64,000 bases of DNA from assembly GCF_022568815.1 (NCBI RefSeq), contig NZ_JAKZHX010000008.1, forward strand, positions 248,001-312,000. The letters are read 5' to 3'. This document shows positions 46,172-54,669 of the stretch, piece after piece. Source of the DNA: Undibacterium paludis (lineage in GTDB: Bacteria > Pseudomonadota > Gammaproteobacteria > Burkholderiales > Burkholderiaceae_D). Each line of letters starts with the position of its first letter. Position 1 is the stretch's first letter. The translations under genes were made by a program, and so were the position numbers. The notes beneath the pieces were generated by a model. It saw only the letters and a list, made by a program, of their open reading frames with translations. It did no database searches and had not been told where the DNA came from.

Positions 46172-46203
46172 GTCATGCTGGACTTGATCCGGCATCCAGT
46201 GTC
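46172..46203. repeat. Single copy of the CGTCATGCTGGACTTGATCC repeat
   Basis: A CGTCATGCTGG...CCGGCATCCAGTG unit related to the inverted pair at 28566-28676. The stem is internal (GCTGGACTTGATCCGGC). Confidence 0.55.
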
Positions 46204-46293
46204 GTTAAACCCGCGAATATGACGCCAGAAGACGGTGCTTAAAAAATCGACGACAGTTTCCTTATCATCGGCCTGTTGCAATATGTACGCACT

Positions 46294-46336
46294 AATTTGA
46301 ATAAATTCGTCATTGCATGCTTGATTTATTCAAATT
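46294..46336. promoter_or_regulatory. Perfect AT-rich inverted repeat upstream of the small ORF and tRNA array
   Basis: The arms AATTTGAATAAAT (46294-46306) and ATTTATTCAAATT (46324-46336) are exact reverse complements, 17 bases apart, 100 bases before the small gene at 46436. Such AT-rich dyads are typical binding sites for dimeric regulators; an unannotated promoter element is equally possible. Confidence 0.5.
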
Positions 46337-46435
46337 CATGTGGCAAGATGCTTTCACTGTAGACAGCAGCAAGTGCGTTGCAGTCGCCTGAAACCGCAGG
46401 CAATATCAATGAATCGCAGCATCAGAGAAAAGAGA

Positions 46436-46705
46436 ATGATCGTGAAAACCACTGCACAACAACACAGCCAGAACGTGCGCCAGCGTGCGCAGGGCGCGTT
46501 GCGTGTGTGGCAGAACCTGGCACTGCTGCCGGGCGATCAACTGCGGCCCGCCACACAATGCAAGAGTGTTTTTATACAAGCAGATTTGCCGGCCCAGCCG
46601 TCGCCGTCTGATTTGATCAACTTTGCCTTGCCCACGACTTTATCGGGCACAGACTTACAACCCAGCATCCGGGGCGCAAGCCCGCAGGTTTTTGCCCCGC
46701 ATTGA
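46436..46705 (+). CDS. Small hypothetical protein (89 residues) before the tRNA array
   Basis: The frame starts MIVKTTAQQHSQNVRQRAQ and has no recognisable family or signal peptide. Three things favour a real transcript: a purine-rich leader (GAGAAAAGAGA), a good intrinsic terminator 26 bases after the stop, and a second, truncated copy of its start at 47816 after the tRNA array. The protein could still be incidental to a non-coding RNA. Confidence 0.4.
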   Translation: MIVKTTAQQHSQNVRQRAQGALRVWQNLALLPGDQLRPATQCKSVFIQADLPAQPSPSDLINFALPTTLSGTDLQPSIRGASPQVFAPH

Positions 46706-46730
46706 CGGCGCACAACACCTGAAGCGACCA

Positions 46731-46767
46731 GCCCGGATGCCCTGAAAAGTATCCGGGCTTTTTTATT
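46731..46767 (+). terminator. Intrinsic terminator
   Basis: The stem GCCCGGAT / ATCCGGGC (8 perfect pairs, 12-base loop) is followed by TTTTTTATT. It closes the small transcription unit that ends at 46705. Confidence 0.85.
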
Positions 46768-46922
46768 GCCAGCAAAAATGCAGCGGCAAAAAACAGCAAA
46801 AGCCCAGCAGTGAAACCCGCGCAAGCGGTCACGGCCAGCGCATGCTCGTCATGTATGCGACGACCGTGGTAACACGATCACACCGTTCCGCTCTGCTGAC
46901 CGGCGTGATCAAAAAGAACAAA

Positions 46923-47010
46923 GGAAGCGTGGCAGAGTGGTTTATCGCACCAGTCTTGAAAACTGTGAGGCCGCAAGGTTACGTGAGTTCGAATCTCACC
47001 GCTTCCGCCA
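46923..47010 (+). tRNA. tRNA-Ser (anticodon TGA)
   Basis: The acceptor stem GGAAGCG/CGCTTCC, discriminator G and encoded CCA are intact. The anticodon loop CTTGAAA is flanked by CCAGT/ACTGT and there is a long variable arm as expected for serine. The T-arm GTGAGTTCGAATCTCAC is perfect. Confidence 0.92.
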
Positions 47011-47113
47011 GTTTTAAAAGAACAAAAAACTCGTTAAAAAAATACAGAGTCAAAAGAAAGTACAAAAGAGAGAAAAAGAGAAGGGCGGAAATCCGTTCAT
47101 CGATTTTTACAAC

Positions 47114-47188
47114 AGGGGATTAGCCAAGTGGTAACGGCAACCGGCTTTGAACCGGTCATCCGGGGTTCGACTCCCCGATCCCCTTCCA
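47114..47188 (+). tRNA. tRNA-Gln (anticodon TTG)
   Basis: Acceptor AGGGGAT/ATCCCCT with discriminator T and encoded CCA; anticodon stem-loop ACCGG-CTTTGAA-CCGGT; T-arm CGGGGTTCGACTCCCCG. Clover-leaf complete. Confidence 0.88.
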
Positions 47189-47203
47189 GTTTTTTGAAGT
47201 AAT

Positions 47204-47267
47204 CGGTGTGTAGCGCGTCTGCTTTGGGAGCAGAAGGTCCGAGGTTCAAATCCTCGCACGCCGACCA
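47204..47267 (+). tRNA. tRNA-Pro-like (anticodon TGG) lacking the D-arm
   Basis: Acceptor CGGTGTG/CACGCCG (one G-T pair), discriminator A with CCA, anticodon stem-loop TCTGC-TTTGGGA-GCAGA and T-arm CGAGGTTCAAATCCTCG are all good. The gene is only 64 bases including CCA. Where a normal tRNA-Pro has TAGCGC, a D-loop and a second GCGC, this one has a single TAGCGCG. The D-arm seems lost by deletion between the GCGC repeats. Probably non-functional unless a true D-armless tRNA. Confidence 0.7.
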
Positions 47268-47284
47268 GAATTTTTGTAGCATAA

Positions 47285-47370
47285 GCACGTGTGGTGGAAC
47301 AGGAAGACACACTGGTCTTAAACACCAGTGCCAACATGGCGTGCGGGTTCGAGTCCCGCCACGTGCACCA
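47285..47370 (+). tRNA. tRNA-Leu (anticodon TAA)
   Basis: Acceptor GCACGTG/CACGTGC, discriminator A, encoded CCA, anticodon loop CTTAAAC within CTGGT/ACCAG, long variable arm (class II) and T-arm GCGGGTTCGAGTCCCGC. Intact. Confidence 0.92.
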
Positions 47371-47401
47371 GCTTGTACAGTAGCAGCAAACATCCAAATA
47401 T

Positions 47402-47485
47402 GAAAACGTGGCAGAGTGGACCAATGCACCTGCTAACATACAGCATCGCTGTCGGGGGCCGTGAGTTCGAATCTCACCGTTTTCA
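47402..47485 (+). tRNA. tRNA-Ser-like (GCT loop) with a broken anticodon stem and no encoded CCA
   Basis: The acceptor GAAAACG/CGTTTTC, the D-arm TGGCAGAGTGG (as in the Ser-TGA gene) and the T-arm GTGAGTTCGAATCTCAC are serine-type. The CTGCTAA loop would carry anticodon GCT, but its flanks (GCAC / CATAC) do not pair, and the CCA is absent although all upstream genes encode it. Likely a decayed tRNA gene. Confidence 0.6.
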
Positions 47486-47815
47486 GTTTTTGGGATGAAC
47501 ATATTCCGGTCGGTGGTGATACGGATGCCTGCCACACATAAAAAAGTTGCATGCTGTCAGGATGCTTTGCTGCGAACGGTACATGTAACGGCGCGCAAAA
47601 CTTTGCACTGGCTTGCGAATAAATTTGAATTTTTATCCTCCCCCAAAAAAACCGCTATTGCGGGTTAAATCCCAGTTGACCAATGTGTAATTTGACGCCG
47701 ACTTCACCCCTCATTACGCGATAGAGTATTTGATTATCTGTCGGTAAGTCTGTTGTAAGCTTATTAATTCACTGGCAATGCCAGGCTAAATCGACAACGG
47801 CAGCAGAAAAAAGGA

Positions 47816-47920
47816 ATGATCGTGAACCACACTCCGCTACAACAACCTAAACAGAGCCTGCGCCAATGTGCACAGAGTCCGTGGTGTGTTGGTTTTCCGA
47901 TCCGCGAAAATTGGAACTAA
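47816..47920 (+). pseudogene. Truncated duplicate of the small gene at 46436
   Basis: It starts with the same ATGATCGTGAA and follows the parent (CAACAAC.CAG...CGCCAGTGTGCACAG vs CGCCAGCGTGCGCAG) for about 75 bases. It diverges abruptly near 47890 and ends after 34 codons. The break point coincides with the change in sequence character. Confidence 0.6.
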
Positions 47921-48006
47921 AATGGTTATATCTACCTAAAAGTGTAAACAACAAAATTTCCTCTATGAGAAATATTGATTGCTTAGCTGTGCAGATAAAT
48001 TAAGGC

Positions 48007-48095
48007 ATCTCTGATTAAGTCCAAAATCGTAAAATTAATGCTCGAAAAATCAATAACTTACAAATGGTATGCTGGAGTTAATCAGAGGTTCCTTA
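48007..48095. repeat. 89-base palindromic element, copy 1
   Basis: It begins ATCTCTGATTAAGTCC and ends ATCAGAGGTTCCTTA. It differs from copy 2 at three positions. The ends (CTCTGATTAA / TTAATCAGAG) are inverted repeats like the tips of insertion sequences. No coding frame; MITE-like. Confidence 0.75.
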
Positions 48096-48650
48096 AATAG
48101 ATCACTATGAAAGATTAATATGACAACGGCGGAGACTTGCCTATCATGTACTCCGATCGTGGCACCACTATCATTGGTTTGGGTAATATTCGTGGGTGCA
48201 CAACGCAAAGTCGATTCCTTCGATGTCGCGCAAAGTGGCACGAATTTATTTGCGCGCCACTTTTGTGGCACGAAAACATTACACTATTGAAAGTCTGCAG
48301 ACTCAACTAATTTCCCGCCCACGATACGCGATTCGAATTCTCCATATGCATTGGACCGCAAAAAAAACTTGGACCGCCAGCAGTGTGTATCCAACCAGAG
48401 ATTGGCACTTATGTCTTTTTCTCTGGTGCAGTACCTCATGCGGTTACACCTGTGTCCTCTGTTGATCGCATATTGTTGGATTGATTGCCGACATTTTCAA
48501 TGTAAAAGCAGCTTTTGAAGTCATGATTGGCGGGCTTGTTGTGCTCGGCTTCGTTTTTGCTTTGCACGCGCCCGTGCCGAAAAGGGATGGGCAAGTGGCG
48601 ACCGGTTGAATTGATCAACCGGCATAATATTTCGACCAGAATCGTCGACG

Positions 48651-48724
48651 CCACTATGCATCTTGGTAAAGGCATGTCGACAACGAGTCATTTTCCACTT
48701 AAACATGCGCATGCAATAATGTGA
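48651..48724. repeat. 74-base dispersed repeat, copy 1
   Basis: CCACTATGCATCTTGGTAAA...CATTTTCCACTTAAACATGC...GCAATAAT. The partner at 53561-53634 differs at about a dozen positions. Function unknown; it may be the end of a lost mobile element. Confidence 0.6.
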
Positions 48725-48754
48725 CCAAGAAATATCAGTCGCTAAAATTATAGA

Positions 48755-48843
48755 ATCTCTGATTAAGTCCAAAATCGTAAAATTAATGCTCGAAAAATCA
48801 ATAACTTACAAATGGTGTGCTTGACTTAATCAGAGGTTCCTTA
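48755..48843. repeat. 89-base palindromic element, copy 2
   Basis: Same orientation as copy 1, about 660 bases away. Here the terminal arms CTCTGATTAAGTC and GACTTAATCAGAG are perfect 13-base inverted repeats. It lies 90 bases before the binding-protein gene. Confidence 0.75.
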
Positions 48844-48935
48844 GATTTAGCAATAAAAAGTGGCATTACGACAACGTAGGCATTAGCGCGTTGGACAGTA
48901 TGCAATTCACCGCCGTTTAATTCTGGGAGTCATTC

Positions 48936-50519
48936 ATGTTCCGATACACTAGGTTTTTCATTACGGCAGCCGTAGCCATGGTAGTCGCGCCACCTGTCTT
49001 GGCTCAGGAAATTACTATCGGTATGTCGTCCGAGGCCTCCTCGATGGATCCGCACTATCATCTATTAACTCCCAATGAGCAGCTCAGGAAACATATTCAT
49101 GAATCGCTGACAGGATTTGACCTGCTGCGCCGGGTCAAACCGGTATTAGCCGAATCATGGAAAGAGACCGAACCTGGAACATGGGAATTCAAGCTTCGCA
49201 AAGGCGTCAAGTTTCAGGACGGCAGCCCGTTCACCGCGCAAGATGTGATTTACTCTTTATGCAGAATACCTAAGGTCGTCAATAGCCCGGGGTCGTATTC
49301 CATCGCTATGCGTAAAATTGTAAACGCAACAGCAAAGGATCCCTTGACTGTCGTGCTGAAAACCGATGGCGTCTATCCTTTGCTGCCGAACGAGTTGTCG
49401 AAAATCGGCATCATCTCTGCAACGGTTAATAAAGGCGAGAACGTCATATTCAACCATGAAGGATGCGCCGCACCATCTTGGCCTGCAACCAAGGATTTCA
49501 ATAACGGCAAGCTTTCAATCGGAACCGGCCCTTACAAATTCAGCGAATTTTCTCCTGGAAGCCGTATTGTGCTTACTCGAAACGACCAATATTGGGGAAC
49601 CAAACCGCAATGGTCGAAAATCACTTTTCGTCCTTTAGTGGCTGCAGGGCCGCGTGTCGCGGCACTTTTGTCGGGTGATGTGGACTTAATTGAAGCGCTG
49701 TCGCCCCAGGACGCCGCGCGGCTGCGCAGCGATCCGCGTTTCAAGTTGGTGAGCGAAAAATCCGCACGCGTCATTTTTCTTGGGGCCAATGTCAGTGCCA
49801 GCAATCCTGCGGTCGCGGGTCCCAATCCTTTCAAGGATGTTCGCGTAAGAGAAGCAGTCAGCCGCGCGATTGACCGTTCCGCCATTACCAGCAAAGTGCT
49901 GGGCGGTTTCGGGGTGCCTGCAGGTCAATTGATGTATGGGAGTGAAGATGGCATCAGGCTCAAGGATTGGTACGACGTTGCCAAGGCAAAAGATCTGTTG
50001 ACCAAAGCGGGATATCCGAACGGATTTGAAGTGACCTTGTCCGGTCCAAACGATAGTTCGCTCAATGACTCGCAAATTGTCCAAGCCATCGCGCAAATGC
50101 TCAGCGCAGTCGGCATCAAAGCCAAAGTCAATTTGATGACATCCAGCGTCTTCTATTCGAAGAAAAACGAGGGATCGCTTGGTTTTTATATGGGGGGATG
50201 GTTGGCAGCCACCGGCGAAATGTCATATTCATTGCGGTCGCTGGTGGCGACAAAGGATAAGGAAAAAGGTTACGGCAATGCCAATCCCAACAAATACTCG
50301 AACCCGGCTTTGGACAAACTGCTAGACGAAGCTTTGTTGACGAGGGATGATATGAAGCGGCATGACATTCTGCAACGGGCAAGCAATCTCGCCATGGACG
50401 ATTTTGCAGTCATACCTCTTCACTATGAAGTCAATTTGTGGGCAATGAAAAAAAATATCGACTACAAAGGCCGGTGGGATCGGGAAACTCATGTTCCGGA
50501 AATCACACTAGGGAAATAG
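48936..50519 (+). CDS. ABC transporter periplasmic binding protein, dipeptide/oligopeptide type
   Basis: The 527-residue protein has a signal peptide (about 1-23, ending APPVLAQE) and a family 5 solute-binding fold (LTPNEQLRKHIHESLTGFD, LAESWKETEPGTWEFKLRKGVKFQDG). A GGGAG ribosome site precedes the ATG. It should deliver peptides or related amides to the permease/ATPase set at 56127-59971, from which it is separated by 5.6 kb. A ghost of a second copy lies at 55867-56057, directly before the permease genes, which is the normal place for this gene. Confidence 0.92.
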   Translation: MFRYTRFFITAAVAMVVAPPVLAQEITIGMSSEASSMDPHYHLLTPNEQLRKHIHESLTGFDLLRRVKPVLAESWKETEPGTWEFKLRKGVKFQDGSPFTAQDVIYSLCRIPKVVNSPGSYSIAMRKIVNATAKDPLTVVLKTDGVYPLLPNELSKIGIISATVNKGENVIFNHEGCAAPSWPATKDFNNGKLSIGTGPYKFSEFSPGSRIVLTRNDQYWGTKPQWSKITFRPLVAAGPRVAALLSGDVDLIEALSPQDAARLRSDPRFKLVSEKSARVIFLGANVSASNPAVAGPNPFKDVRVREAVSRAIDRSAITSKVLGGFGVPAGQLMYGSEDGIRLKDWYDVAKAKDLLTKAGYPNGFEVTLSGPNDSSLNDSQIVQAIAQMLSAVGIKAKVNLMTSSVFYSKKNEGSLGFYMGGWLAATGEMSYSLRSLVATKDKEKGYGNANPNKYSNPALDKLLDEALLTRDDMKRHDILQRASNLAMDDFAVIPLHYEVNLWAMKKNIDYKGRWDRETHVPEITLGK

Positions 50520-50589
50520 AAATGTCATCACCGATAAGCGCTGCAAATTGCTGCAATGTTGAATACGATTTAATTTCTTGGGAGGTTGT

Positions 50590-51960
50590 ATGGAGGTGAC
50601 CCGTCATTTGGGTAAATGGGCAGCGGAAGTGTCGCCCCAGTGGTCCGAGTCCGTAATAGATTTGGCGTTGCATGCATTGGAAGATACCTTTGCCAGCGCC
50701 GTTTCCGGCGCGACCGATTCCGGTTCCGCCATTATGCGCGAGACGATTCAAGGTCAGGGACGTGCCACCGTTATCGGCAGCACGCAACGTGTCCCCGCAA
50801 CAGTAGCCGCGCTCGCCAACGGCTATATAGCCCATGCCAGCGAAATGGACGATAATTTTCTTCCCGGCTTGGGCCATGCCGGATGCGTCATTTTTCCGGC
50901 GCTTTGGGCGCTGGGCGAAGAGATCGACGCTTCGGGCAAGGCAATCCTCGATGCCTTCATTGTGGGAACCGAGATCATGGCCCGAATCGGTGGCGGCATA
51001 GGACGGGCACATACCGACCGTGGCTGGCATGGCACCTCGACGGTCGGCGCGCTGGCCGCAGCCGCCGCAAGCGGCAGGCTGTTGAAACTCGATGCGGCAA
51101 AAATGACGGCGGCAATCAGCCTGGCCGTGAGCATGAGCGCAGGCGCAAAGGGACAGTTCGGCACGGCGGCCAAACCGCTGCAAGCGGGCCTTGCCGCACA
51201 GTCCGGCGTGCTGTCTGCGAAACTGGCTGCCAACGGCCTTGCAGGGAACGAAGCGATCTTGGAAGGACAATCCGGCTTCGGCGATCTGTACGCCGGCATT
51301 GTTCCGCCCGACTGGTCATTCGCCGAAATACAATCGAACGAATCACTTGCAATTGAAAAATGGGGATTTTCGTTCAAACGCCATCCCTGTTGCGGATCAA
51401 CGCATCGCGCCGTCGATGCCATTCTTGAACTGCGCCATGAACATGGTTTCTCGGCAGCCGATGTCGCAAACGTAGTCGTGTATGTCGGTTATGGAAACAT
51501 GCTCAATCTCCGTTACCCCGAGCCGCACGACGCGTTGGAAGCGCGCTTTTCGATGCCGTATTGCGCTGCCGTGGCTCTGCTCCGTGGCCGGCTCGGTTTG
51601 GCGGATTTCACCAATGCGGCCGTGCAGGACCCGACGACACGCGCATTGATGGCAAACATCGACATGCGGCTGCTTCCGCATGCCAAAGAAGGCATAGAGA
51701 GCAACGATCCCGCTACGCATCTCTCGCATTCAGCGGTGGTCACATTGAAGAATGGCAAATCTTTTGAGCGCAGCGTGCATTTTGCCAAAGGCACATTACA
51801 GAATCAGTTCGACGCCGCCGACCGGCGTGCAAAGTTCGACGATTGTTGCATCGGTATTCTTCCTGAGAACAGCATCGAACCAATACGATCGGCGCTCGCC
51901 AATGCAATGGCGCTACCGACGATCTCCGATCTGATGCGGCATGTCGCTTTCGAGGTATAA
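50590..51960 (+). CDS. MmgE/PrpD-family protein
   Basis: The 456-residue protein belongs to the 2-methylcitrate dehydratase-like family (HALEDTFASAVSGATDSGS, GYIAHASEMDDNF, GTSTVGALAAAAASGRLL, HPCCGSTHRAVDAIL). Members dehydrate or isomerise small tricarboxylates and related acids. ATG 50590 is preceded by TTGGGAGGTTGT; the frame opens at a TTG at 50578, which I reject. It lies 70 bases after the binding-protein gene and is probably co-transcribed, hinting that the imported compound is catabolised. Substrate unknown. Confidence 0.88.
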   Translation: MEVTRHLGKWAAEVSPQWSESVIDLALHALEDTFASAVSGATDSGSAIMRETIQGQGRATVIGSTQRVPATVAALANGYIAHASEMDDNFLPGLGHAGCVIFPALWALGEEIDASGKAILDAFIVGTEIMARIGGGIGRAHTDRGWHGTSTVGALAAAAASGRLLKLDAAKMTAAISLAVSMSAGAKGQFGTAAKPLQAGLAAQSGVLSAKLAANGLAGNEAILEGQSGFGDLYAGIVPPDWSFAEIQSNESLAIEKWGFSFKRHPCCGSTHRAVDAILELRHEHGFSAADVANVVVYVGYGNMLNLRYPEPHDALEARFSMPYCAAVALLRGRLGLADFTNAAVQDPTTRALMANIDMRLLPHAKEGIESNDPATHLSHSAVVTLKNGKSFERSVHFAKGTLQNQFDAADRRAKFDDCCIGILPENSIEPIRSALANAMALPTISDLMRHVAFEV

Positions 51961-52097
51961 CGAATACCGCATAGCAGCATCGACCTCGAATGCAGGCCGC
52001 AGCGCTTGGAGGGGGAAATGCGACGGACGGCATTTCTTGAAGCTACCCGGTCCAAGCGCTGTTCATGCATTACCCCGAACGCACGGTTGGCCACTCC

Positions 52098-53422
52098 TTA
52101 TGCCTCTATCGGACGAGCGCAAACTTTATTGCGCCCTGCCAGCTTCGCTTCGTAAAGCGCTTTATCGGCATTGCCGAACAGCGACTGCGCATCGTCGACA
52201 GAATTGGGAATGGCGGTCGAGGCGCCTATACTGACGGTGATCGGTATTTTATTCCCGTCAAAAAGAAATTCCAACATGTCGACCTGACGGCGAATAAGTT
52301 CGGCAATGTGGATAGCGCCGTCTAAATCGGTATTGGCAAGCAGTACCACAAACTCCTCTCCGCCATAGCGGAATACCTCGTCACAGGAACGGCGCAATGT
52401 CTGTTGAATTGTATTTGCGACACACCGCAAGCAAACGTCGCCGCAAGGATGGCCATAATTGTCGTTCACTTTTTTAAAATGGTCGATATTGACCATCAGT
52501 ATGCTGATCGCCGTTTTAGCCCGGTGCGCCCGCCGCCATTCCGTATCGAATCGTTCGTTGAAATAGCCCCGTGTTATGGACACCGGTCAGCGCATCGTAG
52601 CGACTCAAGTCGCGCAACTTCTCGTATGCGGTCGACAGACAACTCATCATTTCCTTGAGCGCCTGCATCAGTTCGCCCACTTCGTCTTTTCCAACCACGG
52701 AAAATGTGGTGGAAAACCCGCCGCTTGCCACTTCCTTAGCAATGGCCACGGCTTGCAACAGTGGGGAAATGATGTTGAGGGTGATGATCTAGGCAATGGC
52801 CGCGCCGATAACGACTGCGATAGCGCTACTAAACAGCAGTAACAGTTTCAGTTTTGAGTCGTCTTCGTTATATTTCAGCAGCACTTCGTCCTCGACGGTC
52901 TGCTGGTTATCTACGAGCGCATTAATTTGCCTGATTACTTTCTGATTCAACGAATCGACGCGGTCGGTCAGGATTTTCGCTGCGCCGTCGGGATTGAATG
53001 CGAGATCTTGCGTTACCGCCTATTTGACCGACTCCCGAAGTAGCTCATCGATTTCGGAAATGTTGTCGACAATACCTTTTTTCATCTTGGTTAAGCACAT
53101 CGCGACAAAACTGTTCCTTGTCCAGACGAATATCGCGCGTTCCCCTTCAGCCACTTTTTGGATTTTTTGGAGTAAATCCAGGTCGGAGGTCAGTCCAATG
53201 TTGCGCAGGGATATGCCGCCTTCGAGCAACGCGCCTTTCATTGTTATCGCCAATCAACTTTTACGTTCAACGATCTTCAACCCTTCCAACAATTTGGCTT
53301 TACTTTGGGCATGCAGGACGCGATCGATTCCCGTCATCGCAACCAAGATCAACAAAATCGCACCAAACCCCAGGATCAATCGCGTGCCGATACGGAAATC
53401 CCGCAAGCCGAACACATCTCCA
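52098..53422 (-). pseudogene. Broken membrane sensor diguanylate cyclase (helical sensor-HAMP-GGDEF)
   Basis: Read through, the minus strand gives an N-terminal membrane helix (RLILGFGAILLILVAM), a four-helix sensor region, a second membrane helix (AIAVVIGAAIA), HAMP (LLQAVAIAKEVASGGFSTTF), and a GGDEF domain with RYGGEEFVVLL. In-frame stops occur near 53253 (TGA), 53020 (TAG) and 52790 (TAG). One extra A near 52573 (CATAACACGGGGC) shifts the frame at the start of GGDEF. Motifs are otherwise well kept, so decay is recent. No ATG is seen; a GTG near 53416 may have been the start. Confidence 0.85.
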
Positions 53423-53799
53423 TTTTTAAAGTTTGATCATCCATCCTCCTGGATATGGGTTTTTCTGAAATTCGCCAGCAAATATTTTCAACAGCGCGTT
53501 CAACCCACTATTGCGGCGCTCTCAATCCAACAAGCACTGGCCGCTAAAAATTGTCTGTAGCACTATGCATGTTGGTAAAGGCGCGTCGACAACGGGTCAT
53601 TTTCCATTTGAACGCGCACGGGCAATAATCTAGCCTACGAAACACGGAAAATGCGATCGAGTGGCAATGCTGACTGCGAATGAAGAATTTCCAATCACGG
53701 CTTACCCTCCTTTACAAGCTCACAATATGCAACACAGTCGGCGCAATTATTGGGGGGCTGCCGTGACCAATCTGTTGGATTAAATGATATCAAACACAT
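53423..53799. other. Intergenic region with the second 74-base repeat
   Basis: The 74-base repeat copy lies at 53561-53634. The rest holds short meaningless frames and the presumed promoter of the amidohydrolase pair. No gene supported. Confidence 0.5.
53561..53634. repeat. 74-base dispersed repeat, copy 2
   Basis: CACTATGCATGTTGGTAAAG...GGTCATTTTCCATTTGAACG...GGCAATAAT, same orientation as the copy at 48651-48724. Confidence 0.6.
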
Positions 53800-54669
53800 A
53801 TGAGAATTTTGATGCATAAAAACTACACACTGGTGCAACCGGATGACGCTGTTCCGCTAGTGATGGATTCGCCACACAGTGGCGTAGATTACCCGGCGGA
53901 TTTCGAATATGCTTGTTCGCTTGCGGATTTGCGTTATGCTGAAGACACTCATGTCGAAAAGTTATGGCAAAACGCGCCTTCAATGGGCATACCGCTCCTG
54001 GCTGCAAATGCGGCGCGCACATACATCGACTACAATCGCAGCCTTGACGATCTCGACGTTAATATGCTTTCCGACAAATGGCCTAATGCGATCAATCCCG
54101 GCGAAAAGTCTAGCCGCGGTTTTGGTTTGATTTGGTCGAATATCGCAGAGGGAAAGCCGATCTATGCTACCAAACTTTCCTCCAGTGCCGTATCAAAACG
54201 CATTGAAGAATATTATTTACCATACCATAGTCAGCTCAACGAATTGCTGGATAGCCTGGCCGATCGGCACGGCGGTGTCTGGCACCTGAATCAGCATTCA
54301 ATGCCGGCTGCTGCGTACGCCAGGATGGGATTTTCGGGCGACAGGGTACTGGCCGACTTCGTACTAGGTACGCGAGATGGCACAACCTGCGATCCGGAAT
54401 TTGCGGATTTGATCGCAAACGTATTAAGGGGTCTCGGCTATTCCGTCAGCATCAATGAGCCATACAAGGGCGCAGAGTTGGTTCGCCTGCACGGCAGGCC
54501 GCTGGAAAATCGCCATAGCCTCATGATTGAAATCCACCGTCGCCTTTATATGAGCGAGCTCACCCGTGAAGTCCATGACGGCTTCGGTGTCTTGCAAAAG
54601 GATTTGGATCGCCTGTCGCAGACGCTGGTCGAATACGTCAAGCATAAGATTTCGCGCACCGGAGAATGA
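53800..54669 (+). CDS. N-formylglutamate amidohydrolase family enzyme, paralog 1
   Basis: The 289-residue protein has the family's conserved blocks intact: VMDSPHSGVDYP (H26), EDTHVEKLW, DYNRSLDDLD, HLNQHSMPA and HSLMIEIHRRLYM. Members hydrolyse N-formyl-glutamate (last step of one histidine pathway) or similar N-acyl amino acids and are metal dependent. The start could also be ATG 53812 (MHKNYTLV). Its stop overlaps the next paralog's ATG by four bases. In this setting it may deformylate an imported compound. Confidence 0.88.
   Translation: MRILMHKNYTLVQPDDAVPLVMDSPHSGVDYPADFEYACSLADLRYAEDTHVEKLWQNAPSMGIPLLAANAARTYIDYNRSLDDLDVNMLSDKWPNAINPGEKSSRGFGLIWSNIAEGKPIYATKLSSSAVSKRIEEYYLPYHSQLNELLDSLADRHGGVWHLNQHSMPAAAYARMGFSGDRVLADFVLGTRDGTTCDPEFADLIANVLRGLGYSVSINEPYKGAELVRLHGRPLENRHSLMIEIHRRLYMSELTREVHDGFGVLQKDLDRLSQTLVEYVKHKISRTGE

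Larger units (their letters stand above)
47486..48935. other. Non-coding junction of about 1.4 kb between tRNA array and island genes
   Basis: It holds a truncated copy of the pre-array small gene (47816-47920), twin 89-base palindromic elements (48007 and 48755) and a 74-base sequence repeated at 53561. Open frames here are short, overlapping and unlike protein; I call none as a gene. The base composition changes to AT-richer around 47890, the likely edge of the right-hand island. Confidence 0.6.

Noticed and set aside
48115-48772. Several short frames in the region after the tRNA array
   Set aside because: No ribosome sites, no family resemblance, mutually overlapping; the region is dominated by repeats.
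52994-53560. 188-codon plus-strand frame
   Set aside because: It is antisense to the broken sensor cyclase, whose helices, HAMP and GGDEF motifs are recognisable on the minus strand.
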